From the NCBI GenBank assembly GCA_029945425.1, contig JAQSDV010000004.1:792991-856990 (forward strand): a stretch of DNA of 64,000 nt, read 5' to 3'. The translations under genes and the position numbers were made by a program. Numbering within the stretch: the stretch's first letter is position 1; each line of letters starts with the position of its first letter. The notes under the pieces were generated by a model, which made no database searches, was not told the origin of the DNA, and saw nothing but the letters and a program-made list of their open reading frames with translations. Positions 6,773 through 15,260 of the stretch are shown here, one piece after another. This DNA is from a bacterium (GTDB lineage Bacteria; Pseudomonadota; Alphaproteobacteria; Micavibrionales; UBA2020).

Positions 6773-7939
6773 ATGACGACCAGTGCCATCGCACATACGA
6801 ATGCCGCGACCGCGAGCGAAGCAGGCCGAGAGCTTGCGGCGGCGGTGACAGAGGCACTCGCGGGCGCACAGGCCGACGCGCTCATCGTATTTGCTTCCTC
6901 CCGCTATGACTATCCGGCGCTTCTTGAGGCGATTGCAGCAGGCTGCTCGCCCGCCCTGATGGTTGGATGCTCCTCCGCTGGCGAGTTCACCAGCGAAAGC
7001 CCGCAGGTCAGTTCGGCCTGCGTTGTGGCGCTTAAAAACCCCGAGATGAAATTCTCCGGAGGACTTGCCGAGGGTCTTCAAGACGACCGCAAGAGAGCGG
7101 CAGCGGATCTCGTTGCGTCATTCCAAGGCCTGGACTCGCCGGATTATCTCTATCGCTCGGCCATGATCCTCATTGACGCTCTTGCGGGATTTTCTGATTC
7201 CCTCGTTGAGGAGATCACGCTGGCCACAGGCGGGATGTATCAGTTTTTCGGCGGTGGCGCCGGCGATGACGCCCGCTTTCAGAAAACGCATGTTTTCTTC
7301 GGCACCAAAGCCTATACCAATGCAGCCGTAGCGCTGGAGATCCTTTCAAACAAGCCAGTCGGCGTTGGTGTGCGTCATGGCTGGGAACCGGCAGGCATGC
7401 CAATGCGGGTAACGGACGCGGAAGGAAACCGCCTGATCAGCCTGAACGCTGCCCCGGCCGTCGAGGCCTTCGCAAATTACGCGGCGGAAACCGGCCAGAT
7501 ATTCGACCCCAAAGAGCCTCTGGCGTTCTTCCTTGCAAACGTGCTGGGGATACATAGCAGCGGCACCTACCGCCTCCGTGTGCCTCTCGGTATCAATGAT
7601 GACGGCTCGATTACCTGCGCTGCGGATGTGCCGGTCGGAAGCACTGTCTATCTCATGCGGGCAACCGAGGTCTCCTCCGCGAAAGCGGCCCAGATTGCAA
7701 CAGAAGCCGCGATCGCCCAGCTGGAGGATCACCGGCCAAAAGTCGCCATTTTCTTCGACTGTGTGGCGACGCGACTGCGCACCGGGCAGAATTTCGGTTT
7801 GGAACTTCAGGCGCTGCACAATTCGCTGACGCCCGCATCGTTTGCAGGTTGCAATACCTATGGGCAGATCGCGCGTGCCGAGGGACAGTTTGGGGGGTTC
7901 CACAACTGCACCGCCGTCATCGGCGTCATCCCCGATTAG
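6773..7939 (+). CDS. FIST domain sensory protein (388 aa)
   Basis: Residues 1-200 match FIST_N (pattern DALIVFASSRYDYPALLEAI, then MVGCSSAGEF and the GGGAGDDARFQKTHVF segment), and residues 230-380 match FIST_C, ending AGCNTYGQIARAEGQFGGFHN. FIST proteins are predicted to sense small ligands, perhaps amino acids, and are encoded beside histidine kinases or cyclases. The start is the ATG at 6773, preceded by AGGAGGAGA; an upstream extension in the same frame is not supported. The hybrid kinase gene begins nine bases after its stop, so the FIST protein probably gives that kinase its input. There is no signal peptide, so it should be cytoplasmic. Confidence 0.9.
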   Translation: MTTSAIAHTNAATASEAGRELAAAVTEALAGAQADALIVFASSRYDYPALLEAIAAGCSPALMVGCSSAGEFTSESPQVSSACVVALKNPEMKFSGGLAEGLQDDRKRAAADLVASFQGLDSPDYLYRSAMILIDALAGFSDSLVEEITLATGGMYQFFGGGAGDDARFQKTHVFFGTKAYTNAAVALEILSNKPVGVGVRHGWEPAGMPMRVTDAEGNRLISLNAAPAVEAFANYAAETGQIFDPKEPLAFFLANVLGIHSSGTYRLRVPLGINDDGSITCAADVPVGSTVYLMRATEVSSAKAAQIATEAAIAQLEDHRPKVAIFFDCVATRLRTGQNFGLELQALHNSLTPASFAGCNTYGQIARAEGQFGGFHNCTAVIGVIPD

Positions 7940-7948
7940 ACGGCGTTC

Positions 7949-9607
7949 ATGGACCCGGCAAAGCTTAACTGTCTGACCGAGCTTGCCGACCCCGCGCTGA
8001 GGGGTAAAGCCGCGGTGCGCGTGGCCGCGCTTTATGGGTCTGATAGCATCATTTTGTTTATCAAGGACGATGCTATCGGCCTGCCGCTCCCCCCAAGCGG
8101 TTTCCCGCAAACGCTGCCTGATGGGAAGCGGTGGCAGAAGTTCCTCAAACAATGCATAGAAAATGGCACTGCGCAGGAGGTGCTGCCTGTGCCGGGTTTG
8201 CCCGCCGCACAATCAGTTATTGGCATCGGAGGCGAGAAGGGCACGGTGATTGCCTTTATCGGCGGCGCGCTGGCGGATGACGCCTATACGGATATACCTG
8301 CGATCCTTCCGGTCCTGGACCTCGCGTTAAAGGGGGAGCAGGTGGCCCGCATCGCGGAGGCAAATGCGCAACTGGCGGTGGAGAGAATTGCCGTCGCCCA
8401 CCGGCTGGCCGAGTCCCTCGACAAGGCACGTCTCGATCTTGCAAAAATCCTGATTAAGTCCCGCGCGGCACAGCAGGAACTGAAGATGGCGGATCAGAGG
8501 AAAAACGAGTTTCTCGCGCTGCTCGCGCATGAGCTCCGCAATCCGCTCGCGCCGATCGGTAACGCCCTGGAATTGCTGCGTCTGGGCATTGATAAGCCTG
8601 CGATGGTGCAAAAGGTGCAAGAGATCATGCAGACCCAGTTCATGCAAATGGTGCGCCTCATTGACGACCTGATGGACGTTTCGCGCATATCAACCGGTAA
8701 AATTCTGCTGAAGAAGGAGGTCCTCAATCTGTCCGACGTCCTCTTGAGCGCGATCGACGCCGCCAAGCCGCAGCTGGAAGCGAACGGACACAGACTTGAT
8801 GTTCACCTTCCGCACGCCCACTCTGACCTTCTGGCCGACCCGACACGCCTGAATCAGGTCTTCATCAACATCCTCAACAATGCGGCGAAGTTCACACCCA
8901 AAGGCGGACAGGTCACCGTCACCGTCACACCGTCCGTGAGCCATGTCGATGTCAGCGTAACCGACACCGGCAAGGGCGTGCCAAAAGAGATTGCATCGAA
9001 AATCTTCACGATGTTCGCGCAAGGAGACGACAACGTGAGCCGCACCACTGGCGGGCTGGGGATTGGCCTTGGCCTGGCGAAGAACCTCGTTGAACTGCAT
9101 GGCGGCACCATCTCGGTGGTCTCGGAGGGTACGGACAAGGGAAGCACCTTTACCGTCCGCTTGCCCCTGCACACCGGCGCGGCGTCAAAACAGGAGCCTG
9201 CGCCCGCCGCTGGGACGGGACGGGCCGAGGTTGCGCTGAAAGTTCTCATTGTGGACGACAACAAGGATTCCGCGAAGACCATGGGCTGGACCCTGGAGAT
9301 GCTCGGTCATGAATATCGGCTGGCTTATGACGGGGAAAGCGCTCTCCAGATCGCGCAAACATACGTTCCGCAACTGATACTTCTCGATATCGGCTTGCCA
9401 GGGATGACGGGCTATGAGGTGTGCGCTGCAATGAAAGCTTCTCCTTCACTTCGCGACTCCCTGCTTATCGCGCAAACCGGGTGGGGCCAGTCGCAGGATA
9501 AAGAAAAGGCAAAGGCCGTGGGGTTCGACTACCACCTTGTGAAGCCTGTGAACATCCATGAATTGAAGCAAATAATCGCGAATTATCGAGCTGCAAAGTC
9601 CGCATAG
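7949..9607 (+). CDS. Hybrid histidine kinase with C-terminal receiver (552 aa)
   Basis: Residues 1-130 form an input region with no recognised sensor fold or membrane segment; a coiled coil follows at 135-180. The HisKA domain has the phospho-acceptor H194 in LLAHELRNPLAPI. A HATPase_c domain follows, with NILNNAAKFT, DTGKGV and GGLGIGLGLAKNLVELHGG. The last 125 residues are a receiver (KVLIVDDNKDSAKTM, LILLDIGLPGMTG, KPV). A soluble kinase directly behind a FIST gene implies that the FIST protein is its sensor. The receiver could pass phosphate to a separate phosphotransfer protein, not seen in this window. Confidence 0.92.
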   Translation: MDPAKLNCLTELADPALRGKAAVRVAALYGSDSIILFIKDDAIGLPLPPSGFPQTLPDGKRWQKFLKQCIENGTAQEVLPVPGLPAAQSVIGIGGEKGTVIAFIGGALADDAYTDIPAILPVLDLALKGEQVARIAEANAQLAVERIAVAHRLAESLDKARLDLAKILIKSRAAQQELKMADQRKNEFLALLAHELRNPLAPIGNALELLRLGIDKPAMVQKVQEIMQTQFMQMVRLIDDLMDVSRISTGKILLKKEVLNLSDVLLSAIDAAKPQLEANGHRLDVHLPHAHSDLLADPTRLNQVFINILNNAAKFTPKGGQVTVTVTPSVSHVDVSVTDTGKGVPKEIASKIFTMFAQGDDNVSRTTGGLGIGLGLAKNLVELHGGTISVVSEGTDKGSTFTVRLPLHTGAASKQEPAPAAGTGRAEVALKVLIVDDNKDSAKTMGWTLEMLGHEYRLAYDGESALQIAQTYVPQLILLDIGLPGMTGYEVCAAMKASPSLRDSLLIAQTGWGQSQDKEKAKAVGFDYHLVKPVNIHELKQIIANYRAAKSA

Positions 9608-9651
9608 ACGTAGCTCCTGAAGAAATTAGGGTATCGGAAGCGCCCGGCCCT

Positions 9652-10356
9652 TCAGGCCGGCAGGGTGAAGATGAACGAAGAGCCTCGCCCCGTTTCTGAT
9701 TCGACCCAGAGCCGTCCGCCATTGCGCAGGACGAGCCGACGTGCAATCGCCAGTCCCAGACCGCTGCCTGATACCTCCGGAGGTTGAAGCCGCTTCAAGG
9801 GCTCGAAAATGAATTCATGATATTCAGCCGCGATGCCGGGGCCGTTGTCCGAAACAGCAAAGCGCACTTGCGCTCCGTCCGCTTCCGCGACGATGTTTAT
9901 GTGAGGCGGCGATGATCCACGGTGAACGATTGCATTTCCGATGAGCTGGTCGAAGATCAGTTCGAGATCCGCCTGCGAGGCAACGACGTGGGGCAGCGGT
10001 GCAGGAGCGACCACAGCGGCCTTTGCAATCCCCATCTCATTTTCCAGCTTGTTGATACTTTCGGCGAGCGCCGCGCCTGCCGCGAAACGGGCCGGCTCGA
10101 CCGTTCCGGCACAAGTCTCTGCGTACAAGACCAGGCCGTCAACGAGCCGGCGCATTCTGGCAGAAGCCCTTTGCATCATTTGCAGGCAATCAAGCCCGCG
10201 CTCATCCAGCGCGTCTGCGTACCGGATTTCAAGGAGCTGACTTAGAGTGCTGATGGTGCCCAGGGGCGACCGCAAATCATGGGCCGCCGCGCGCGCCAAG
10301 GACATGAGCTGTCCGGCGGCGTCGATCTGCTCGGGTTTATCCGGCCCATCTGTCAC
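9652..10356 (-). CDS. Small sensor histidine kinase (234 aa)
   Basis: The protein is a bare transmitter: HisKA with H34 in AAAHDLRSPLGTI, then HATPase_c with QLIGNAIVH, SDNGPGIA and SGSGLGLAIARRLV. No input domain or membrane segment is present. It starts with GTG at 10354-10356 and has no good ribosome-binding site, so a different start is possible. It converges on the hybrid kinase across 44 bases. It may work with the FIST-kinase pair or be a cytoplasmic kinase with an unknown partner. Confidence 0.85.
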   Translation of the reverse strand: MTDGPDKPEQIDAAGQLMSLARAAAHDLRSPLGTISTLSQLLEIRYADALDERGLDCLQMMQRASARMRRLVDGLVLYAETCAGTVEPARFAAGAALAESINKLENEMGIAKAAVVAPAPLPHVVASQADLELIFDQLIGNAIVHRGSSPPHINIVAEADGAQVRFAVSDNGPGIAAEYHEFIFEPLKRLQPPEVSGSGLGLAIARRLVLRNGGRLWVESETGRGSSFIFTLPA

Positions 10357-10504
10357 GGTTCTGTTCGCGCGGAGCGGCCTCGGGTCAAGTTTTTACCAGT
10401 TCGCAGAGCTTCATGAATTCTTCGTCTTCGCAGGCGGTTCGGAATTACCCGGTTGCTCCTGCGAATTCCGTGGCCTTTCCGATATCCCGGTTACGGCGAA
10501 GCCG

Positions 10505-10614
10505 TCAACGAATATACGCGATCGGCGTACCGAAGCGCCGTTCATAGACCTGCGCCTCAAGAAATCCTTCAAGGGTAGCGGCACCGAGATCGTAGGAGAT
10601 GCTCTTCCCATCAT
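10505..10614 (-). pseudogene. ParD-like antitoxin remnant with frameshift
   Basis: The start MMGRASPTISVPLPLKDF resembles ribbon-helix-helix ParD antitoxins. A shift of one base near 10560 moves the reading to EAQVYERRFGTPIAYIR, which is the usual next helix of ParD, and then a stop. In the original frame the sequence becomes unrelated. No ParE toxin is visible nearby. The rest of 10357-10842 holds no gene I can support. Confidence 0.4.
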
Positions 10615-10842
10615 TTAAGTATCCTCCAACGCCCAAATCAAATCAAAAGGCGTGCCGGATTTTAACCCGTTTTTGCAGTCTCCCTGCTGCACGCCAATCT
10701 CGAAACGCGGTATCGTCCGCTAAGGGGTTGTTTTCCTTATGTTTTCTTTTTGTTCGTTGAACGTTCGCCCGTTTCGGGATAGGAATCATGAGAGCGGAAC
10801 AGCCGCAACCATCCATGAACCGTCACCAAAAGGCCCCGAAAA

Positions 10843-11298
10843 ATGACTTCCGTGCAATCCATCCGACGAGAACCGCTCCTGCGCTTCATCCCTGCCGGAA
10901 CCTTCCCGATAAAGCGGTTCCCGTATTTTCAGGTGGGGATTTCAGCGGGGTTCCCGTCGCCTGCCGACGATCATGCGCAGAAGGCGCTCGACCTCAACGA
11001 GCACCTGGTTAAACATCCCGCCGCCACGATCTTTGCCTATCTGAAGGGCGACAGCATGCGGGATGCGGGCATGTTCGACGGCGACATGATGCTGATCGAC
11101 CGCGCCCTTGAGCCCAAGCACGGCAGCATCGTCGTCGCCATGCTCAACAGCGAGCATACGGTGAAGCGCCTCCACAAGCTGAACGGCATCGTGAAGCTCG
11201 TTCCAGCCAACCCGAAATACAACGAAATCGTCATCACCGAAGACATGGATTTTGAAATCGTCGGCGTCGTGACCGACGTGATCCGCTCCGTCAGGTAA
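10843..11298 (+). CDS. umuD: UmuD-like SOS mutagenesis protease (151 aa)
   Basis: This is a peptidase S24/LexA-fold protein. The catalytic serine is in YLKGDSMRDAGMFDGD (near residue 69) and the lysine in SEHTVKRLHK (near residue 106). The self-cleavage region is the GISAGFPSPADDHAQ segment around residue 34, which matches UmuD proteins. After RecA-stimulated cleavage, UmuD' would join UmuC to form DNA polymerase V. The umuC gene begins 12 bases downstream but is truncated, so this copy likely has no working partner here. I did not find a clear LexA box upstream. Confidence 0.92.
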   Translation: MTSVQSIRREPLLRFIPAGTFPIKRFPYFQVGISAGFPSPADDHAQKALDLNEHLVKHPAATIFAYLKGDSMRDAGMFDGDMMLIDRALEPKHGSIVVAMLNSEHTVKRLHKLNGIVKLVPANPKYNEIVITEDMDFEIVGVVTDVIRSVR

Positions 11299-11310
11299 GG
11301 CTTCAGGGGT

Positions 11311-12126
11311 ATGTTTGCGATTGTGGACTGCAACAACTTCTACGCGTCCTGCGAGCGGGTCTTCGTCCCGCGCCTGCGCGGGAAGCCGATTGTAGTCCTG
11401 TCGAACAATGACGGCTGCATCATTGCGCGCAGCAATGAAGCAAAGGCGCTCGGCTACAAGATGGGCGATGTGTACTTTCAGGTGAAGGAACGGCTGCGCA
11501 AAGACGGCGTCTGCGTCTTCTCCAGCAACTATGCCCTCTATGGCGACATGAGCCGCCGCGTCATGCAAACGCTCGAAGCTTTCGCGCCGGAAATGGAAGT
11601 CTATTCGATTGACGAGGCTTTCCTCGACCTCACCGGCTTCCGTGACCTCCTTGCGCACGGCCAGCGCCTGCGGGCCACGGTGCGCCAGCATACTGGCATC
11701 CCGGTCGGCGTCGGCATCGCGCCCACGAAAACACTGGCGAAGGTCGCCAATTTTACGGCGAAGAAACAGCCGCAGTATAACGGCGTCTGCGTACTCGAAA
11801 GCCCAACTCACTGGGAGCCGATCCTGGCCGCGCTCGAAGTCGGCGAAGTTTGGGGCATCGGTCGCCAGCATGAGAATCGCCTTCACGCGCAAGGCGTCAC
11901 GACAGCATTTGAATTCAGTCAGCTTTCGGATACCTGGCTGCGCAAGAACATGTCCGTGGTCGGCCTGCGGACGGCACAGGAACTGCGCGGCATCCCCTGT
12001 AACGAGCTGAAGCCGGAAGCTGATGCGCGCAAGAGCGTCACGGTGTCGCGGTCCTTCGGCCAGAGGATCAGGTGGTGGCGCAAGTCCAATCCGAAGGCGA
12101 GAACGGTTTCGTCCGGCTGGTGGTGA
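11311..12126 (+). pseudogene. umuC: UmuC, 5' fragment (about 250 of about 420 residues)
   Basis: The first 251 residues match the Y-family polymerase UmuC: FAIVDCNNFYASCERVF and YSIDEAFLDL carry the catalytic acidic residues, and PVGVGIAPTKTLAKVAN follows. Homology stops at SRSFGQ (nucleotide about 12064), after which 20 unrelated residues lead to a stop. The little-finger end and the C-terminal region that contacts UmuD' and the beta clamp are missing. Polymerase core residues are retained, but the loss makes function unlikely. Confidence 0.88.
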
Positions 12127-12160
12127 AGCAATGCGCAACAAAGCGCGACGAATACTGGCG

Positions 12161-12388
12161 CTATGAAGTGCCGCCGCTCCCCATAGGCACTGAAATCAAC
12201 CGTCGGCGCGAGCCGATGGCTTCCTCGAAGATCGAGGTCTTCAGCGAAATTCGCTTGTACCTGTCTTCCTTTGGCATCTTGATGCGGCAATACCAGTTCT
12301 TATGCTGAACGTCTGTGCGCCGGTAGATGATGAGACCTGGAAGGAGCTGGTGGACATCCACCATAAACGGGGCTGGCGACTTGGACAC
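12161..12388 (-). pseudogene. Integrase N-terminal fragment
   Basis: About 50 residues (LLPGLIIYRRTDVQHKNWY then YKRISLKTSIFEEA) match the arm-binding beginning of phage/ICE tyrosine recombinases. Homology ends near 12205 where the sequence joins a different fragment. The core-binding and catalytic domains are absent. A second, unidentified fragment (VQSEGENGFVRLVVKQ, plus strand, about 12065-12180) separates it from umuC. Confidence 0.55.
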
Positions 12389-12524
12389 GGAAGACTTTCC
12401 TTCTGGGCAGGAACTGGGTAGATTTGTCGGGTAAACCCTTGTTTTGTCGTAGGCTGGGTCGGGTCTGGGTAGGTTGTTTGTACGATGAGAAGTGAGTTAA
12501 GTCAAGACTTTAAAAGACATGACG

Positions 12525-12546
12525 CATCCCCGCGAAGGCGGGGATG
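12525..12546. repeat. REP-like palindrome
   Basis: CATCCCCGC and GCGGGGATG form a perfect 9-bp stem with a GAAG loop. Palindromes of this kind are dispersed in many alphaproteobacterial genomes. Only one copy is noticed in this window. Confidence 0.6.
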
Positions 12547-12579
12547 ACAGCTTGTGTTGTTGTGCTGCGCGCTAAAATA

Positions 12580-12608
12580 AAAAACCCGCCAGATTATGGC
12601 GGGTTTTT
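12580..12608. terminator. Bidirectional rho-independent terminator
   Basis: AAAAACCCGCC and GGCGGGTTTTT flank a 7-base loop, with T runs on both strands. It ends the minus-strand gene at 12630-13529 and seals it from the mobile debris on the left. Confidence 0.85.
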
Positions 12609-12629
12609 TATTATCCTAAAAATCGCGAC

Positions 12630-13529
12630 TTAGAATTTCTTCGAGTTGTCGCGGCTCTTTTTGTTTTTCGCGCGCTCTTCGGCGGCCTTGCGGCGCTGCT
12701 CGTTTGCGGCGGCATTGTCGTTCGTGGGCGTTTCGGGCTTGGCTTCGCTGTTGAAATCAAAGCTCTTGCCGTTCGCGCCGGGGGTGAAGACTTCGCCCTG
12801 CGAAATCGGTTTCGCGTTATCCGACGGCTTCTTGAACTTGAAGGGCGAGTTGACGGGATCGCGGCGCAGGATCGATGCGTTCGACGCCCGATAGGTTGCA
12901 ACACCTGCAGCCGGTGCCGCCAGCGCCGACAAACCAATCGCGGTTGCGGTCGCCGCCGTTGCGGTCAAACCGATCGCAGCGCCAGCCTCGACAATCGCAG
13001 CCGCAAAGGGCGCGAGTGCGGGCACGAGGCCGAAAGCACCCAGCGCAAGCGCGCCGCCTGTCGCAAGCCCTGCAACCGCAAGCGCGAGGCCTGCGAATTT
13101 CAGCGTCTTGACGACGGGCGCGGGGATCGCGTCGATTTTTTTCTGGAAGCCTTCCTTGATGCGGGTCAGCAGGGGCTTGCGCACTTTCTTGTCGTACCAG
13201 TTGTTTTCCTGCTCGCGCACATAATTGGTGACGGCGGCGGTTTCTTTCAGCGCGCCGAATTTGCTCCATGCGGAGCGGCCGTATTTGAAGGCGAAGGTAA
13301 TCGCCGCCGCGCCGATAACCCAGGGCAGGATCGGCGCCGCCATCAGGACGGGAACGCTGAGCGCGATGTTCGCGCCCGCGAGGATGCCGACCGTGATGCC
13401 CGCGTCCTTGCCGAAGCGGCCCGCGTCTTTGCGCGTGGTGTGGTTGAAGGGCGTCTTGGCGAGCGCCTTGGTTTTCTGCCAGAAATACCAGCCTTTGCTT
13501 GGTGACTTGCCGTCGTATTGCACGCCCAT
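12630..13529 (-). CDS. Hydrophobic protein of unknown function (299 aa)
   Basis: The start taken is the ATG at 13527-13529 (MGVQYDGKSPSKGWYFW); an earlier in-frame start at 13592 would add 21 residues. Hydrophobic segments lie near residues 45-80 and, as a long alanine/glycine-rich double hairpin, at 145-215. The C-terminal 80 residues are charged, with a proline/asparagine-rich stretch and a lysine-rich end. The same plan recurs in the proteins at 15261-15962 and 16098-17078. No family is recognised. A membrane-inserting or effector role is only a speculation. Confidence 0.65.
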   Translation of the reverse strand: MGVQYDGKSPSKGWYFWQKTKALAKTPFNHTTRKDAGRFGKDAGITVGILAGANIALSVPVLMAAPILPWVIGAAAITFAFKYGRSAWSKFGALKETAAVTNYVREQENNWYDKKVRKPLLTRIKEGFQKKIDAIPAPVVKTLKFAGLALAVAGLATGGALALGAFGLVPALAPFAAAIVEAGAAIGLTATAATATAIGLSALAAPAAGVATYRASNASILRRDPVNSPFKFKKPSDNAKPISQGEVFTPGANGKSFDFNSEAKPETPTNDNAAANEQRRKAAEERAKNKKSRDNSKKF

Positions 13530-13630
13530 GATGAAATCCTTTTGCTGGAATCGCTTCGTTTCAATGCTGGCAACAGTATATTGCCATAACATTTTTTGTC
13601 AAACGAATATTGGATTGATATTACAAGGCT

Positions 13631-14284
13631 TTAGCCGGTTTGTCCCGGTGTTTTGCGCCTGAACACGGCGGTTTTGGGGGCGGAAACGGGGTGGGTCAGG
13701 CTGCCCGCGCTATGCGCGATCTCGTCCTCGTGGATTTTCCGGGCGGTTTTAGCCGCTTCCGCCGCCGCGTGGCGCCGGTTGACCGCATGCATGAAAAACG
13801 CCAAATCCTTCGCCGGGAAGGCGCGCCTCGCAAGGGTCAGCGCGGTGTTGCCGTTTTTATCGGCCAGCGTTTCAAAATCCGCGCCGCCCTCGACCAGCCG
13901 GCAGGCAATCCAGGTGTCGTTGACGCCGATGGCCATCATCAGCGCAGTGCTGTTTTCTTTTTTATCTGTCGCATCCACGGGCGCCTGCATCACGACCCAG
14001 CGTTCCACCAGCGGCTGCAGCCCGTTTGATGCCGCAATCATCAGCGCGGTATGGCCGTCATTATTCGCGGCCCGCAGGTCGGCCTTGTGATACATCAGCA
14101 TCAGCGCCGCTTCCTCCGCCCCGTTTTTCGCGGCATGGATGAGGGCGGTGTTGCCGTCGCGGTCGCGCGCGTCGAGATTTACGCCTTCGGCGGCCATCCG
14201 CGCAATCGCGCTGGAATCATTCTCCTGCGCCGCGCGCATCAGCGGCGTCACGCCGTCGTCATCAGGAGGGATTAAAGCGGTCAT
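13631..14284 (-). CDS. Ankyrin-repeat protein (217 aa)
   Basis: Four to five ankyrin repeats fill residues 10-165: DDDGVTPLMRAAQENDS, DRDGNTALIHAAKNGAE, NNDGHTALMIAASNGLQ and later degenerate ones. Ankyrin repeats mediate protein-protein binding. There is no signal peptide. The last residues contain SAPKTAVFRRKTPG, a C-terminal motif shared with four other proteins in this window. The gene lies 6 bases past the OsmC fusion gene on the same strand and may be co-transcribed with it. Confidence 0.88.
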   Translation of the reverse strand: MTALIPPDDDGVTPLMRAAQENDSSAIARMAAEGVNLDARDRDGNTALIHAAKNGAEEAALMLMYHKADLRAANNDGHTALMIAASNGLQPLVERWVVMQAPVDATDKKENSTALMMAIGVNDTWIACRLVEGGADFETLADKNGNTALTLARRAFPAKDLAFFMHAVNRRHAAAEAAKTARKIHEDEIAHSAGSLTHPVSAPKTAVFRRKTPGQTG

Positions 14285-14290
14285 GCTGTT

Positions 14291-15235
14291 TTAGGGATGC
14301 GGCGCGGCAGGTGCCGCGTTACGCTTTGGGGGCGCAAATGATTCCACCAGCGCGGTCGTCACATGCGGGCCCTTGGTCAGCGTCTGCATCAGCGGGCAGC
14401 GGTTCGCGGCGTCCAGCAGATCAAGTCGCTGTTCCTCCGTCAAATTACCTTTCAGCGTGATGTTGCGCGCAATGACGTCGACTTTCTTGCCGCCGTCGCC
14501 CTCGACCTTGCCGTGTTCAAGCGAGATGGTGACATCGTCAAGGCTGTAGCCCTTCATATTCGCTTCGCGGCGCACCTTCATCGCGGTGCAGGAACCAAGC
14601 CCCGCCAGCAGTTCTTCATAGGGGTTCGGCGCGGAATCCAATCCGCCGACTTCGACCGGTTCATCCGTTTTAAAAGTATGTTTGCCGGCGGTTACGGTTT
14701 GCGTAAATTTCCCGACGCCGTCGGATGACACGACGACCGCGCGGCTTTGCGATGCCTTGGTCGGGTTGAAGCGCGGCTTCAGCGGCGGCGTTGCGGGCGA
14801 TGCATGCGTGTCGCCCGGCTCCGCCGGTTCCAGCACGGTGTTGACCACGGGCTTGTTTTCCAGCGTGCGGTGCACGGGGCATTTATTGGCGATCTCCAGC
14901 AGTTTTTCGCGCTGCGCCTGATCGAGAGGTCCGCGAATTGCGACATCGCGGTGGATGACATCCACCAGCTCCCCCGCCGCATTCAGTTCTTTTTTATAGG
15001 TGAGCGAAACATCGACGCCCTCCAGCGGGATTTTTTTCAGATCCGCATACATCTTGATCGTCATCGATGTGCAGGAACCAAGTGCGGAGAGCAGTTTATC
15101 GTAAGGGTTCGGCCCGCTGTCCAGCCCGCCCAGTTCTGCCGGAACGTCGGTCGTGGATTTATGGCTGCCGGACTGGACTTCCTGCGTGAAAATGCCTTTA
15201 TGCGTTTCTTTCACAGTCACATGATGTCCGGACAT
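14291..15235 (-). CDS. Tandem OsmC-family fusion protein (314 aa)
   Basis: Two OsmC/Ohr-like domains occur in one chain. Domain 1 (about 1-140) has the paired cysteines in LGSCTSMTIKMYADL and NKCPVHRTL. Domain 2 (about 165-300) has them in LGSCTAMKVRRE and NRCPLMQTL. Each keeps the GGLDS(G/A)PNPY signature. OsmC proteins reduce hydroperoxides with these cysteines. Usual length is about 140 residues, so this is a duplication-fusion that may replace a dimer. The ATG at 15233-15235 has AGGAGA upstream; the longer frame start is rejected. Confidence 0.9.
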   Translation of the reverse strand: MSGHHVTVKETHKGIFTQEVQSGSHKSTTDVPAELGGLDSGPNPYDKLLSALGSCTSMTIKMYADLKKIPLEGVDVSLTYKKELNAAGELVDVIHRDVAIRGPLDQAQREKLLEIANKCPVHRTLENKPVVNTVLEPAEPGDTHASPATPPLKPRFNPTKASQSRAVVVSSDGVGKFTQTVTAGKHTFKTDEPVEVGGLDSAPNPYEELLAGLGSCTAMKVRREANMKGYSLDDVTISLEHGKVEGDGGKKVDVIARNITLKGNLTEEQRLDLLDAANRCPLMQTLTKGPHVTTALVESFAPPKRNAAPAAPHP

Positions 15236-15260
15236 TTTTAAATCTCCTGTAGCAGCAGCA

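Noticed and set aside
12525..12546. REP palindrome considered as a terminator
   Set aside because: No T run follows; a typical terminator with T runs lies at 12580-12608.
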